Source: Notospermus geniculatus
Taxonomy: Eukaryota > Nemertea > Pilidiophora > Heteronemertea > Lineidae
Direction: 5' to 3'
Assembly (NCBI GenBank): GCA_002633025.1
Contig: NMRB01000173.1
Coordinates: forward strand, 213,158-277,157
DNA: 64,000 nt
The notes beneath the pieces are model-generated. The model did not search any database, had not been told where the DNA came from, and worked only from the letters and a program-made list of their open reading frames with translations. The first letter of the stretch is position 1. Each line of letters starts with the position of its first letter. The translations under genes and the position numbers were made by a program. Positions 40,201-48,286 of this stretch are shown piece after piece.

Positions 40201-40742
40201 CCTTTTGTTGAAAGGAATGATTCATTGATGATAGTGCGGTCACACTCACTGAGCTGGGAATCGTGCCGGCAGAAGAACGCTTCCGAAGCAGTACTCGAAC
40301 ACCCTTCAGTGAAAGTATCGCTATCAAAACTATCCCTTGCGAACTGCCACCGGTCATAAATATCAAATAATAAATTATCTACAATTGAATGCTGGCGTTT
40401 CACGCGTCCGTGTTTTTCCTTGTACGTCATTGACGTAGATGAACCGTCATATTTCCTCGAAGGCACCACCTCCCCGCATACAGAGTTGCTTCGCCGATGA
40501 ACTTTGCTTCCCCCAGAAGCAGACGGCATTTCACTGTGCACTCCTCTTGGTGGAAGGGGAATCCCCGCCTCCGACCGTCCCGTCCCCCCTTGTCCTACGA
40601 AATTCGCATCCTGCCTGGAGGGTTTCTTATCACTCAAGGTATCCACTTTGTCCAAAGGGAAGAATAAATCATCGTCCGAGTCCGAGTGCGACCGCATTCG
40701 TCTTCGGACCTGGTGCTGTCTACTCTTTCTGTGAGTCGCCAT
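19204..40742 (-). CDS. TBC1D30: TBC1D30, Rab GTPase-activating protein, 11 coding exons
   Basis: Coding exons (minus strand): 40742-40202, 34961-34797, 25951-25824, 25695-25570, 25414-25229, 25095-24927, 22766-22595, 22396-22291, 21870-21651, 20734-20534, 20273-19204. All phases agree and sum to 1027 residues, near the human long form. N-terminal region: disordered, Arg/Ser-rich. Residues about 182-236: a basic helical segment (SARLVRQLKRRDRRLARMHK) matching vertebrate TBC1D30. Residues about 237-500: the TBC domain, with GGDDTFQQWHDA, IDWEK, GYCQGFN (the YxQ glutamine finger at 358-360) and YEPPLTNVFTMQW. C-terminal 500 residues: Ser-rich, ending KKTKR. The family is reported as a Rab8A GAP that influences primary cilia. 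Intron 1 uses a GC donor (AAAG|GCAAGT). The arginine-finger position appears to be lysine (K297). Family assignment is secure. The exact N-terminal start is the first ATG of an open exon. Confidence 0.92.
22821..22934. repeat. Exact 57-bp tandem duplication
   Basis: Two identical 57-base units (22821-22877 and 22878-22934, each starting TTTTTACATG and ending GGTAGAC) lie in a TBC1D30 intron, 55 bases upstream of the acceptor of the exon at 22766. Confidence 0.9.
23812..23828 (+). repeat. Poly-G tract
   Basis: A run of 17 G in a TBC1D30 intron (a poly-C run on the transcribed strand). Confidence 0.8.
24378..24506. repeat. Inverted-repeat element (MITE-like), near-perfect arms
   Basis: Arms of 37 bp (24378-24414 and 24470-24506) are inverted copies with essentially no mismatch, starting AGGGCCGATTTCACAAAG. 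The spacer is about 55 bp and holds no reading frame. It sits in a TBC1D30 intron. The near identity of the arms suggests a young insertion. Confidence 0.85.
24600..24685 (-). CDS. TBC1D30: Possible alternative terminal exon of TBC1D30
   Basis: An acceptor (TTCTCTAG) at 24686-24687 is followed by an open frame that continues the phase-1 split codon left by the exon ending at 24927. It reads through 28 residues (GLDRTLSAPNEATPDEF and onward, acidic) to a TGA at 24602-24600. A weak donor (CAA|GTGATT) lies just before the stop, but using it would break the frame of the next exon. If used as a last exon, it would truncate the protein inside the TBC domain. It may equally be an unused pseudo-exon. 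Confidence 0.25.
26361..26436 (-). repeat. tRNA-like sequence (pseudo-tRNA or SINE head)
   Basis: On the minus strand a 7-base end GTTCTTG pairs exactly with CAAGAAC 76 bases on. A B-box-like GGGTTCGATTCTC lies at the normal distance from the 3' end. The A-box region (TAGGCAGTTCTTGCCGAGA) is poor, and I cannot form a good anticodon stem. It is therefore more likely a tRNA-derived repeat than a working tRNA. Confidence 0.35.
27740..27913 (+). CDS. Candidate 57-residue small protein, unknown
   Basis: The frame opens with an ATG in strong Kozak context (TTGCCATGG) and runs 57 codons to TGA. Its composition is protein-like (acidic FKDDFLSEEERMVW, then YKNTPWNVFQMLPRRR). It lies on the strand opposite TBC1D30, inside intron 2, between the alternative first exon and the TBC exons. 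I recognise no family and see no clear intron or polyadenylation signal. It could be a real small gene, a first coding exon, a transposon remnant or chance. Confidence 0.25.
   Translation: MVTNVREFLTKSLRGMYVVFNTKIDFKDDFLSEEERMVWASYKNTPWNVFQMLPRRR
28858..29047 (-). CDS. TBC1D30: Alternative first coding exon of TBC1D30
   Basis: The frame starts at ATG 29047 (the first ATG after an in-frame TAA) and gives 63 codons plus one base, ending at a CAG|GTAAAG donor. The phase matches the acceptor at 25951 exactly, so the junction reads APG-IDTRIKFSLEP. The residues include KAANQQAAF, LTSTFSFSGLSNLTKRYRKG and DRRRFSAPG. Human TBC1D30 also has, from memory, a shorter form whose own first exon joins just before VDTKLKFTLEP. 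Use of this exon gives an 855-residue protein that lacks the long disordered N-terminus and the basic helical segment but keeps the whole TBC domain. Confidence 0.7.
35050..35120 (+). repeat. tRNA-like head of a possible SINE
   Basis: An A-box-like AGTGGTGTAGAGCA is followed about 45 bases later by a B-box-like CAGGGTTCGATTCTACT. It lies in TBC1D30 intron 1, the strand opposite the gene. No complete cloverleaf is seen. Confidence 0.3.
35973..36010. repeat. Short palindrome related to 42.85 kb
   Basis: AATTCATAAGCAAG and CTCGCTTATGAAAGTT form an imperfect hairpin. The same core (ATTCATAA...TTATGAA with CGAG/CTCG) recurs at 42853-42884. Confidence 0.5.
38389..38409. repeat. (TA)n microsatellite
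   Basis: About ten TA units in TBC1D30 intron 1. Confidence 0.85.
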
Positions 40743-41363
40743 ATTGCCATGCTGGCCGTGTTTACTGCTGGCGACTGATTAACATAATCTAGAGGACACC
40801 TGTTGCGCTTATACCTCGATTCATTTGATATAAAATCATATGGGGACAAGGGTGGATTCTATAGGCCTAGTTAACTGTGAACGCGGGAGAATAGGAAACG
40901 GTCAAATGCCTCTTTCGATCGACTGAAAGCGAAATGTCCCTCTGGTTTACCATGTATGTGGTAGGCCTACTGAGTGTTGAAGGCGATAAACTTCATGACC
41001 CGCTGTCCTTTTTCCTACAACAACCCGATGCAAAACGCCAAGCCATATCTGCCGTATCCACAAGGCTTTCGACGACCCCTAACAAATCTAGCAACTTATG
41101 CACTGCACTGTTTGATGAGACATGACAAAATACGTTTCGTCATAAGGATTACGACTTCATCATTTTGTGGCCTTCCACCAATTTTTTTTAATGTGGATGG
41201 AAAGTCGTTATGAGTCCCAGCCAATAGGTGTGGGGATGCGCTCATCGCCAGATGGAAGATACGCAAATTATAGATTACTGGGGAAATGGGGATTTACATA
41301 GCGTCTGAAACAACCCCCACAGATCAATGAGGCGCAGACGGGATGTGACATGGTGAGAACGTG

Positions 41364-42704
41364 ACGCGTCTTCATGACGGGCTTCATGATCAACAGTGAC
41401 AGCGTGACGTCACATTTTACCGGTACCAGGCAAATGCCAGGGCGGGTCGTGCACATTTTCGATTTCATGCGCGTATCCGACTACTTAATTAATGTACTTG
41501 CTTCTAGTTTCATTCCTTTACAAACAGGTAAATATATATAAATATATACAGTCTTTTCTAGAGTTCCAGATTGTAAAGTTCCACTTGAAAAAGACCCCGG
41601 TTGGGGTCGAAAATTCGTGAATTCTGGAGATTGACTTCTTGCTTATTATCATAGCAATGAAGATACGTGTAAATTGCATTATCAATTCCATAGTACACAA
41701 AGTATACCAAAATACAGGTTTAAATTAGATCGTTAATTAACATTTACCACCGTTCAGGTTTTCAGGGAACGTTTTGCACATGGGCGGAGAATTAAGTCGC
41801 ATTTTTATGCGAAAGAAGAAGCCAAGCGTAAAAATCACCACAGAGAACAAAATCGGCAGATACCGGTATCAAGTATCACGACCAAAAATGCGAACTGGTG
41901 TCCCCCCACCGCCCGCGGATCCCGGAACAAACCAATCTGCTATCCCAAACAAAAGTGGTGTCTTCGGGAAGCTTAGGAAATCGATGAGTAGTAGCAGGTC
42001 GTCTGCTTTCGGNACGCGTCTTCATGATCAACAGTGACAGCGTGACGTCACATTTACCAGTACCAGGCAAATGCCAGGGCGGGTCGTGCACATTTTCGAT
42101 TTCATGCGCGTATCCGACTACTTTGTACTTGCTTCTGGTTTCATTTCTTTACAAACAGGTAAATATATAGACCGTCAGAATGCCAAAATAATGTCTATAA
42201 TGAGAACAAATGTTTTCTACTCTCTTGCAATCTAGGAAAATTCGTACTAGAGAGACGTTTTCCTCGAAACAACGACTTTGGACACTGAAAGATTCTTCAC
42301 GACATGGTACATCATTTTGTGATAGAATAATATCATAGCAATGAAGATACGTGTAATTGCATTATCAATTCCATAGTACACAAAGTATACCAAAATAGAG
42401 GTTTAAATTAGATCATTAATTAACATTTACCACCGTTCAGGTTTTCAGGGAACGTTTTGCACATGGGCGGAGAATTAAGTCGCATTTTTATGCGAAAGAA
42501 GAAGCCAAGCGTAAAAATCACCACAGAGAACAAAATCGGCAGATACCGGTATCAAGTATCACGACCAAAAATGCGAACTGGTGTCCCCCCACCGCCCGCG
42601 GATCCCGGAACAAACCAATCTGCTATCCCAAACAAAAGTGGTGTCTTCGGGAAGCTTAGGAAATCGATGAGTAGTAGCAGGTCGTCTGCTTTCGGATACG
42701 TTGG
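41364..42704. repeat. Segment assembled twice around a single N
   Basis: Sequence 41364-42012 repeats as 42014-42704, the two meeting at one N (42013). Exonic parts are identical or nearly so. Copy A carries a 12-base extra stretch near its start, and the central intron sequences differ completely (about 41540-41640 against 42170-42330). A join of two alleles in the assembly is the simplest reading. A real tandem duplication is the alternative. Confidence 0.8.
41780..42012 (+). CDS. Partial upstream copy of the MGG small protein
   Basis: This has the same frame as the gene at 42463, with identical residues from the MGGELSRIF start through the SSRSSAF stretch, then broken by the N at 42013. 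The same acceptor (TTTTCAG, exon from 41766) and the same untranslated exon donor (AAACAG|GTAAAT at 41528) are present. It is probably the second allele of one gene. Confidence 0.6.
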
Positions 42705-42828
42705 GCAGTATTCGATCTTGATAGAAGACGAACATCCGGGACTCTTGGATGAGGTCGATTTGAATGAGGATGAAGACAGGGACAGTCAAGAGAAGTTGTT
42801 CATAGCGACGAAGCTGCGAATTGACTGA
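42463..42828 (+). CDS. Small orphan protein with putative N-myristoylation site, 121 residues
   Basis: The frame begins at ATG 42463, 14 bases after a good acceptor (GGTTTTCAG). An untranslated upstream exon ends at 42158 with donor GTAAAT. An AATAAA follows at 42906. This makes a complete two-exon transcription unit. The protein starts MGGELSRIFMRKKK: Gly2 with Ser6 fits the N-myristoyltransferase pattern, and the adjacent basic cluster would help membrane binding. The middle is basic and Pro-rich (TGVPPPPADPG), then a Ser/Arg stretch. The last 40 residues are acidic (HPGLLDEVDLNEDEDRD). There is no recognised domain. It lies 1.7 kb from the divergent TBC1D30 start. I cannot assign a function; a peripheral membrane adaptor is only a guess from the N-terminus. 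Confidence 0.5.
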   Translation: MGGELSRIFMRKKKPSVKITTENKIGRYRYQVSRPKMRTGVPPPPADPGTNQSAIPNKSGVFGKLRKSMSSSRSSAFGYVGQYSILIEDEHPGLLDEVDLNEDEDRDSQEKLFIATKLRID

Positions 42829-42852
42829 GAGCGAGACAGGGCCGGTTTAATC

Positions 42853-42884
42853 AAAATTCATAAACGAGCTCGCTTATGAATTTT
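42853..42884. repeat. Palindrome in the 3' UTR of the small gene
   Basis: A 32-base near-perfect palindrome: AAAATTCATAAACGAG pairs with CTCGCTTATGAATTTT with one mismatch. It lies between the stop codon (42828) and the AATAAA (42906), so the RNA would carry a 15-16 bp stem. Confidence 0.75.
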
Positions 42885-42905
42885 GGTTTTGAGCTGAACG
42901 AATTC

Positions 42906-42911
42906 AATAAA
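42906..42911 (+). terminator. Polyadenylation signal of the small gene
   Basis: AATAAA 78 bases after the stop codon of the MGG protein. Confidence 0.55.
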
Positions 42912-43123
42912 AATGACCTTCTCAATATTGCTGGTATATAGTCGTTTTTATGATCACATCATCAGAGACTCATTTTGGTGTGAAAAAGAATATTGGTCAA
43001 CACCAACATTGTTTGGGTGTTGTCCTGACCTGAAGTTGCGGCGTCTCCTTCTCAAAGATTTTGTCGCTAACCCCGCTGGATACGCAAGCGAGGGTCTGGC
43101 TTCTCCCGAATCCATCCTGAGCG

Positions 43124-43190
43124 AATCAGGGGTTCTCAATGTTCGTCACATCGGTGACGGAGGGAGCGAGCGCCAAGAACCTCTGATAAA
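43124..43190. repeat. Dispersed repeat copy shared with 16.0 kb
   Basis: The ends ATCAGGGGTTCT and AGAACCTCTGAT are inverted. The CGGTGACGGAGGGAGCGAGC core matches 16076-16085 and its surroundings. Confidence 0.4.
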
Positions 43191-43790
43191 ACCAAGACCA
43201 GCGGCAATCGTGTCGCCATCTGATGACGAAGCCACCCACTCTGTCTCTGCAGTGTTTCTGGTGGGTGCGACTGACGCTAATTGTAGCCTACAAGCAGCGC
43301 GGGCGCCTGCAGGAAATCACAGGGGCTGGCAAGTGTTAGGCTGACGTCCAACACTCAGAACTACAAATCCTCCGACTTTCACGGGCACCAATAGTTGTTT
43401 CACCCCGAAGTAGTCCTTGCCGAATGATATAAAGATGGAGCTCATTCCACCAACTTACAGGAATGAGTGATAGCATGAGTGAGAGCCAACTTCATAGATG
43501 TCCCCCAAAATGGCCAAACAGAGGAACAAGAGAACCAAGGTCGTACTTACAACACGAGGACATTACTGCGTTGTGGTCAAGACTACAGACTGGTTCAGAA
43601 AATGTGACCTGAAAGTGTGGTTCTAACTGATCTGCCTTGGAAACTGCAGGAATCACAAAATGTACCTACATATTGAGGAACTTGAATGAAACCATGAATG
43701 GATGAAACATCATTCGTGTGGTATGAAATCATCATCGATTAGCAAGTTTTCATGAAAATGTACACAATTATTATTCAACAATATATGCAC

Positions 43791-43796
43791 TTTATT
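43791..43796 (-). terminator. NOPCHAP1: Possible NOPCHAP1 polyadenylation signal
   Basis: AATAAA on the minus strand about 210 bases after the NOPCHAP1 stop. A second match at 43891-43896 is closer but sits in a small palindrome (CTTTATTTGAATAAAG). Confidence 0.4.
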
Positions 43797-44004
43797 GAGA
43801 CACATGGATATAGTGAGGACTTCAACAGTCACTTACACACCGATAAATGCACTGTCCACACGAAGGGAAAAAACAAATGACTGCTTGGCACTTTATTTGA
43901 ATAAAGCTGGTCATCGCATGGACATCATAATCATGATATTCCAGAAAGAATGTGGGCCAAATCCCTGGACAAGATGCTAATCCACCGCTATTGTTGCAAA
44001 TTTT

Positions 44005-45100
44005 TCATGTTTTCTCACTACTGTCTGTGTCTTCATCACAATTCTCTGATTCTTTTGAAGTTATTTCCTGAATCAAACATTTATTAAGCAATTTTGTTTT
44101 GGAGACACGGAAATTCTCCTCAGTCACTTCACCAAGACACAGTTCACTGTCTGAACTGGAGTGATTTGATGATGAGTCACTTTCATCTGATGAATCTGAT
44201 CCATCTTGAAGGACAAGTGCCATGTTCTGAAAAATAAAGACCCAGTATGTAAACATGGTTAAATGTTAGTACATGTAGTTCAAATCACTGCCCACTTAGC
44301 TAATTAAGAGCAATCATGCCTTAGCAGACACCCTGGCTCTTCATTTTGACCCCTGTAATCTGAATGACTGAATTTAGAATAAAGAACAGCAAAGGCGTCC
44401 TTGGTAAAGAGGTATCACAGCTCAATATGTTTTTTAGATTGTCTGATTTCAACTCTCTCAGGCTATCAGACACTTTCTATGCAGCATTGCATTCAGGATT
44501 TCACGTGGATATGTCATCAGATCTTTTTTTCTTCTTACCATTTCAATGACTGGGCCATCATCATTTTCTATTGATTCTATATCGAACTTGTTAGGAGTAG
44601 TTTTCAACTCTTCATCCATTATTCTATTAGCATTGGCGATTTGAGGCAGGAAGGCTCGAACTTCACCAAGAACTGAAAGACGAGCAACGAAAAGATGAGC
44701 ACACAATAAAATTATCTTGAACATAACCATTAACAAATTAGTAATTATGTCACAAATTCTCTTTAATCCCCCCCCCCCAAAAAAACTTGAGTAGTGGCAA
44801 TTTTGCGGTGCCACTCAGCTATCTGATGATGCCGATATAAGTCATGACTGGACAAATTGCCCCAAAGAGATGAATTCAATACCTGAACTGGATGTCAGTT
44901 TGTATGTTTTTGGTTTCTCTCTCTGTGTTTCCTTTTTCTTTATCAAATATGGGTTATCTGAAATAACATAAAGACAGTGTCTACGACTTTCCAACGAGTA
45001 GTTTCCACAGGTCACACCTTAATCCGCCGTGGAACAATAACCGCGGACACTTTTTACAAAGGACAATCTTTACTGTTACACCGGCGGCAGCACCAGTCAT
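44005..45100 (-). CDS. NOPCHAP1: NOPCHAP1 (C12orf45), NOP58 chaperone of box C/D snoRNP assembly
   Basis: Secure exons (minus): 44957-44883, 44672-44539, 44226-44005; the phases agree. Residues from the secure exons: KKKETQREKPKTYKLTSSS, then VLGEVRAFLPQIANANRIMDE, KFDIESIENDDGPVIEMNMALVL, then an acidic Ser/Asp tail. This order matches human NOPCHAP1 (QVQTFLPQMARAN, RFNIENI, VIQMDVAL, Ser/Glu-rich tail). In humans the protein links NOP58 to the RUVBL1/RUVBL2 (R2TP) machinery in the nucleus. The first exon is uncertain. The best fit is 45100-45082, only MTGAAA plus one base, with donor G|GTGTAA, giving 149 residues against about 185 in human. The gene is divergent from the DSTYK-family gene. 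Confidence 0.83.
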
Positions 45101-45735
45101 GCCAGTCTGCACAGCCTTTTATTAGTTAGCTAGCCTAGATCGACATTGTTGATTACTAACCATGTTCACCCGTAAGTTTAAGGAGTTCCTTCGAGTGTAT
45201 GCAATCTCCGCTGGTTCCACTAGCCATCTTTCACAGGGAAACAGTCTATTTATCTGTTTACTGCGGCTTTATTTCGTTTTTCACGCATTCGCACGTCTTT
45301 TCATGGGCGCAGCCATATTGGAAATTATACTCTCGAAACGGTGTAGGCTGGGAACGCTCTATAGAAGCAAACAAATCGTTCTAATTTATAAATATTCCTA
45401 AAAAAATCAAAAAATATATTTGTTATGTATTGTGCTCGTTTAGATGAAGTAGATATTCATTTTATTCACTTTTCCGTTATATGAGGGAAGACGGGAACAA
45501 GGCTACACAAGCGACACCTAGCGACAGCAAGTTGAATCATTTTCATTTCCGGGTTGTGTTTTTTTATGTCTTTCCAAAGTCATTTATCTCCGAAATGACT
45601 GTTCAAAAACTGATGACAGCTGTGTAATTGATATCTAGTAGGTGTCAGGTAACTATGTGCAATGATATTTGAACGATCGGTTGGAAATTAGGGGGCCTAG
45701 CGAGGCTATCTCCCAACCCAACTCCCCCCGCACCC

Positions 45736-45748
45736 GGGGGGGGGGGGG
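45736..45748 (+). repeat. Poly-G tract
   Basis: A run of 13 G just upstream of the duplicated promoter region. Confidence 0.8.
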
Positions 45749-45937
45749 CCCAGCCAGCCCAGGCCAGGCATGCAGGGCCAGGCCACAAACATCAGCATCA
45801 GGAGTTGGCCTACTGAGTGGTACAGGTGGTACTATCCCTAACGTACATTTCACCCTATTTTGTGACAAAACTTCCGCCTGTGCCCTGACTATATTATATA
45901 CTATTAGCTATGCAGCTTAGTCCACCACACACAACAC

Positions 45938-45945
45938 TATAAAAG
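45938..45945 (+). promoter_or_regulatory. TATA box, upstream copy
   Basis: TATAAAAG about 150 bases before the start codon at 46093. The same element is kept in the second copy at 48135. Confidence 0.5.
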
Positions 45946-46092
45946 AAGGCTTCATCATTCATGCGATGTTGCACTCTGTTTCATTTTTGTTCATTTTTCA
46001 GCAGGTTTGTTTGCCCTGTTTAGCTAATCACTAGCATATACATGTGTTTATTTCCAGCTTGATTGGAAAGGAGGCCAATAATAAGAATAAAG

Positions 46093-46758
46093 ATGGCCGA
46101 GTCTGTGGAGAATTACCTTCATAGCGTTGTTCAGCAACACAAAAACTGGCTTGCTAGCACTCGACAGCTCTGCCAAGAAGCTGATTCTGTCTTGGAGACT
46201 TTCCAGTCAACCGTCCTCGAGGCAAATAATGGAGGAGAATCTGCCGTTGACCCCTTTGGCTTTCCATCAGAAAAAGAGAGGGAAGAAATCAATAGAATAC
46301 TTGGAAATAAGGCCGCGATAATTGTAACTGGGCGAACCAACAGTGGAAAAAGCAGTATACTGAACACTGTGTTTAGAACTCGCATTCTGCCGGTTTCTGC
46401 TAACCCGTGTACAGGTCGGGTTGTCAGACTGAAATACAGTGAAAGACAGTACCAACGGTTGATTAGTCGGCATGGTTCGGAGGTCGAGAGTATTGATGTG
46501 ACAAATGTCCGTGATATACGTGATAGTAATTTAATCAAAATGGATGATGAAGAAGCCCGGAAGAATAAAGAATATGCAGCGATGGTTGTGGAGGTTGGTT
46601 TGCAGCATGAACTGTTACAGAGTGGCATTGAGGTGTTGGACTCCCCAGGGAAGAGTGAAAACCCCGTACTAAACGAAGTTGTGGATCGTCTGCTCCTGAC
46701 TGGCCAGATTCCACTTGTCGTTTATGTGATTGATGGACATAATGGTCTACTTCTAGAG
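46093..46758 (+). CDS. DSTYK: Duplicate first coding exon of the DSTYK-family gene (probable second allele)
   Basis: It encodes the same 222 residues as 48287-48952 except Val for Ile at residue 131. The other differences are silent. Acceptor TTTCCAG, start context AAAGATGGCC and donor GAG|GTAAAG are all the same. No further exons follow before the gap, so it cannot make a full protein from this position as assembled. An allelic copy is much more likely than a paralogous gene. Confidence 0.8.
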
Positions 46759-47101
46759 GTAAAGGCAAATAAGTTAACATTTCCAGATTCTGATCATCAA
46801 GTGGATGAATTAACTACACAGTAATTATAATGTCCAGCAAATGATGGGAGTTTACAGTACTGGCAATGGGGAAAACCCACAAAACACATTATAGTATAGC
46901 CATATGATTGGTCTGCTTTGTGGTTGAAAATCTGTGTCAAGGGGCTGGTTCACATTGATAAGAAAATTACCAGTACAAGTTCAAGCATGTAGGCTTTGTA
47001 TACAGTATATATGTAATGTCTTATATGCTGGACTAGTAGTTCCAACTAATAAGGATTGACATCACTCATCAGGACAAGAACATAACATAGTAAGAGAGAT
47101 A

Positions 47102-47234
47102 AAGGGCTGTATGCACGGGTTGCACTTTAGCCTAAAGTGTAGCTTAAGTCAGACTTTTTCTTTGCTTGAAGCATTGAGAAAAGTTCGACTTTAATGAAAG
47201 TGTGGCTAAAGTCTGACCCATGCATACGGCCCTT
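47102..47234. repeat. Inverted-repeat element (MITE-like), upstream copy
   Basis: The ends AGGGCTGTATGCACGGGT and ACCCATGCATACGGCCCT are inverted, with GCACTTTAGCC/GGCTAAAGT inside. It lies in intron 1 of the DSTYK-family gene. The second allele copy is at 49432. Confidence 0.7.
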
Positions 47235-47318
47235 ACATTAGACATGTTAGAAACTCTGATGAACCAGAAGCTTACAGCAAATCCACCCATCATTAGAATC
47301 GCACCATTCTGAATGTTA

Positions 47319-47999
47319 NNNNNNNNNNNNNNNNNNNNNNNNNNNNNNNNNNNNNNNNNNNNNNNNNNNNNNNNNNNNNNNNNNNNNNNNNNNNNNNNNN
47401 NNNNNNNNNNNNNNNNNNNNNNNNNNNNNNNNNNNNNNNNNNNNNNNNNNNNNNNNNNNNNNNNNNNNNNNNNNNNNNNNNNNNNNNNNNNNNNNNNNNN
47501 NNNNNNNNNNNNNNNNNNNNNNNNNNNNNNNNNNNNNNNNNNNNNNNNNNNNNNNNNNNNNNNNNNNNNNNNNNNNNNNNNNNNNNNNNNNNNNNNNNNN
47601 NNNNNNNNNNNNNNNNNNNNNNNNNNNNNNNNNNNNNNNNNNNNNNNNNNNNNNNNNNNNNNNNNNNNNNNNNNNNNNNNNNNNNNNNNNNNNNNNNNNN
47701 NNNNNNNNNNNNNNNNNNNNNNNNNNNNNNNNNNNNNNNNNNNNNNNNNNNNNNNNNNNNNNNNNNNNNNNNNNNNNNNNNNNNNNNNNNNNNNNNNNNN
47801 NNNNNNNNNNNNNNNNNNNNNNNNNNNNNNNNNNNNNNNNNNNNNNNNNNNNNNNNNNNNNNNNNNNNNNNNNNNNNNNNNNNNNNNNNNNNNNNNNNNN
47901 NNNNNNNNNNNNNNNNNNNNNNNNNNNNNNNNNNNNNNNNNNNNNNNNNNNNNNNNNNNNNNNNNNNNNNNNNNNNNNNNNNNNNNNNNNNNNNNNNNN
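47319..47999. other. Assembly gap
   Basis: 681 undetermined bases separating the two copies of the DSTYK-family first exon region. Three single Ns elsewhere (33237, 42013, 61802) mark other joins or ambiguities. Confidence 0.99.
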
Positions 48000-48134
48000 G
48001 TGGTACAGGTGGTACTATCCCTAACGTACATTTCTCCCTATTTTGTGACAAAACTTCAGCCGCCTGTTCCCTGACTAGGCCTATAGTACTAATAATACTA
48101 GGGCTAGGCTATGCAGGTCCACCACACACAACAC

Positions 48135-48142
48135 TATAAAAG
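48135..48142 (+). promoter_or_regulatory. DSTYK: TATA box of the DSTYK-family gene
   Basis: TATAAAAG, followed about 25-30 bases later by TCATTCATG, a plausible initiator. Transcription would then begin near 48165. The first ATG in such an RNA (ATGCGATG) opens a 20-codon upstream frame unless removed by splicing to the TTTCCAG acceptor before 48255. Confidence 0.5.
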
Positions 48143-48286
48143 AAGGCTTCATCATTCATGCGATGTTGCACTCTGTTTCATTTTTGTTCGTTTTTCAGCA
48201 GGTTTGTTTGCCCTGTTTAGCTAATCACTAGCCTATACACGTGTTTATTTCCAGCTTGATTGGAAAGGAGGCCAATAAGAATAAAG

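Larger units (their letters stand above)
45653..47318 (+). repeat. Upstream copy of the DSTYK-family promoter and exon 1 region
   Basis: From about 45817 to 47318 this repeats 48000-49652 with scattered substitutions and small indels. It covers promoter, first coding exon, part of intron 1 and one foldback element. It stops at the assembly gap, and its right end matches sequence continuing past 49652. The second copy begins where the first has its GTGGTACAGGTGG. This is the pattern of two alleles placed in series. Confidence 0.85.

Noticed and set aside
42913-43344. 143-codon plus-strand frame after the orphan gene
   Set aside because: It starts beyond the poly(A) signal, includes the dispersed repeat at 43.1 kb, and has no recognisable domain or splice context.
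46131-46628. 165-codon minus-strand frame, and its twin at 48325-48822
   Set aside because: Antisense shadow of the GTPase exon; low-complexity Ser/Ile composition and no motif.
47144-48074. Long frames running across the undetermined bases
   Set aside because: They exist only because the gap contains no stop codons.
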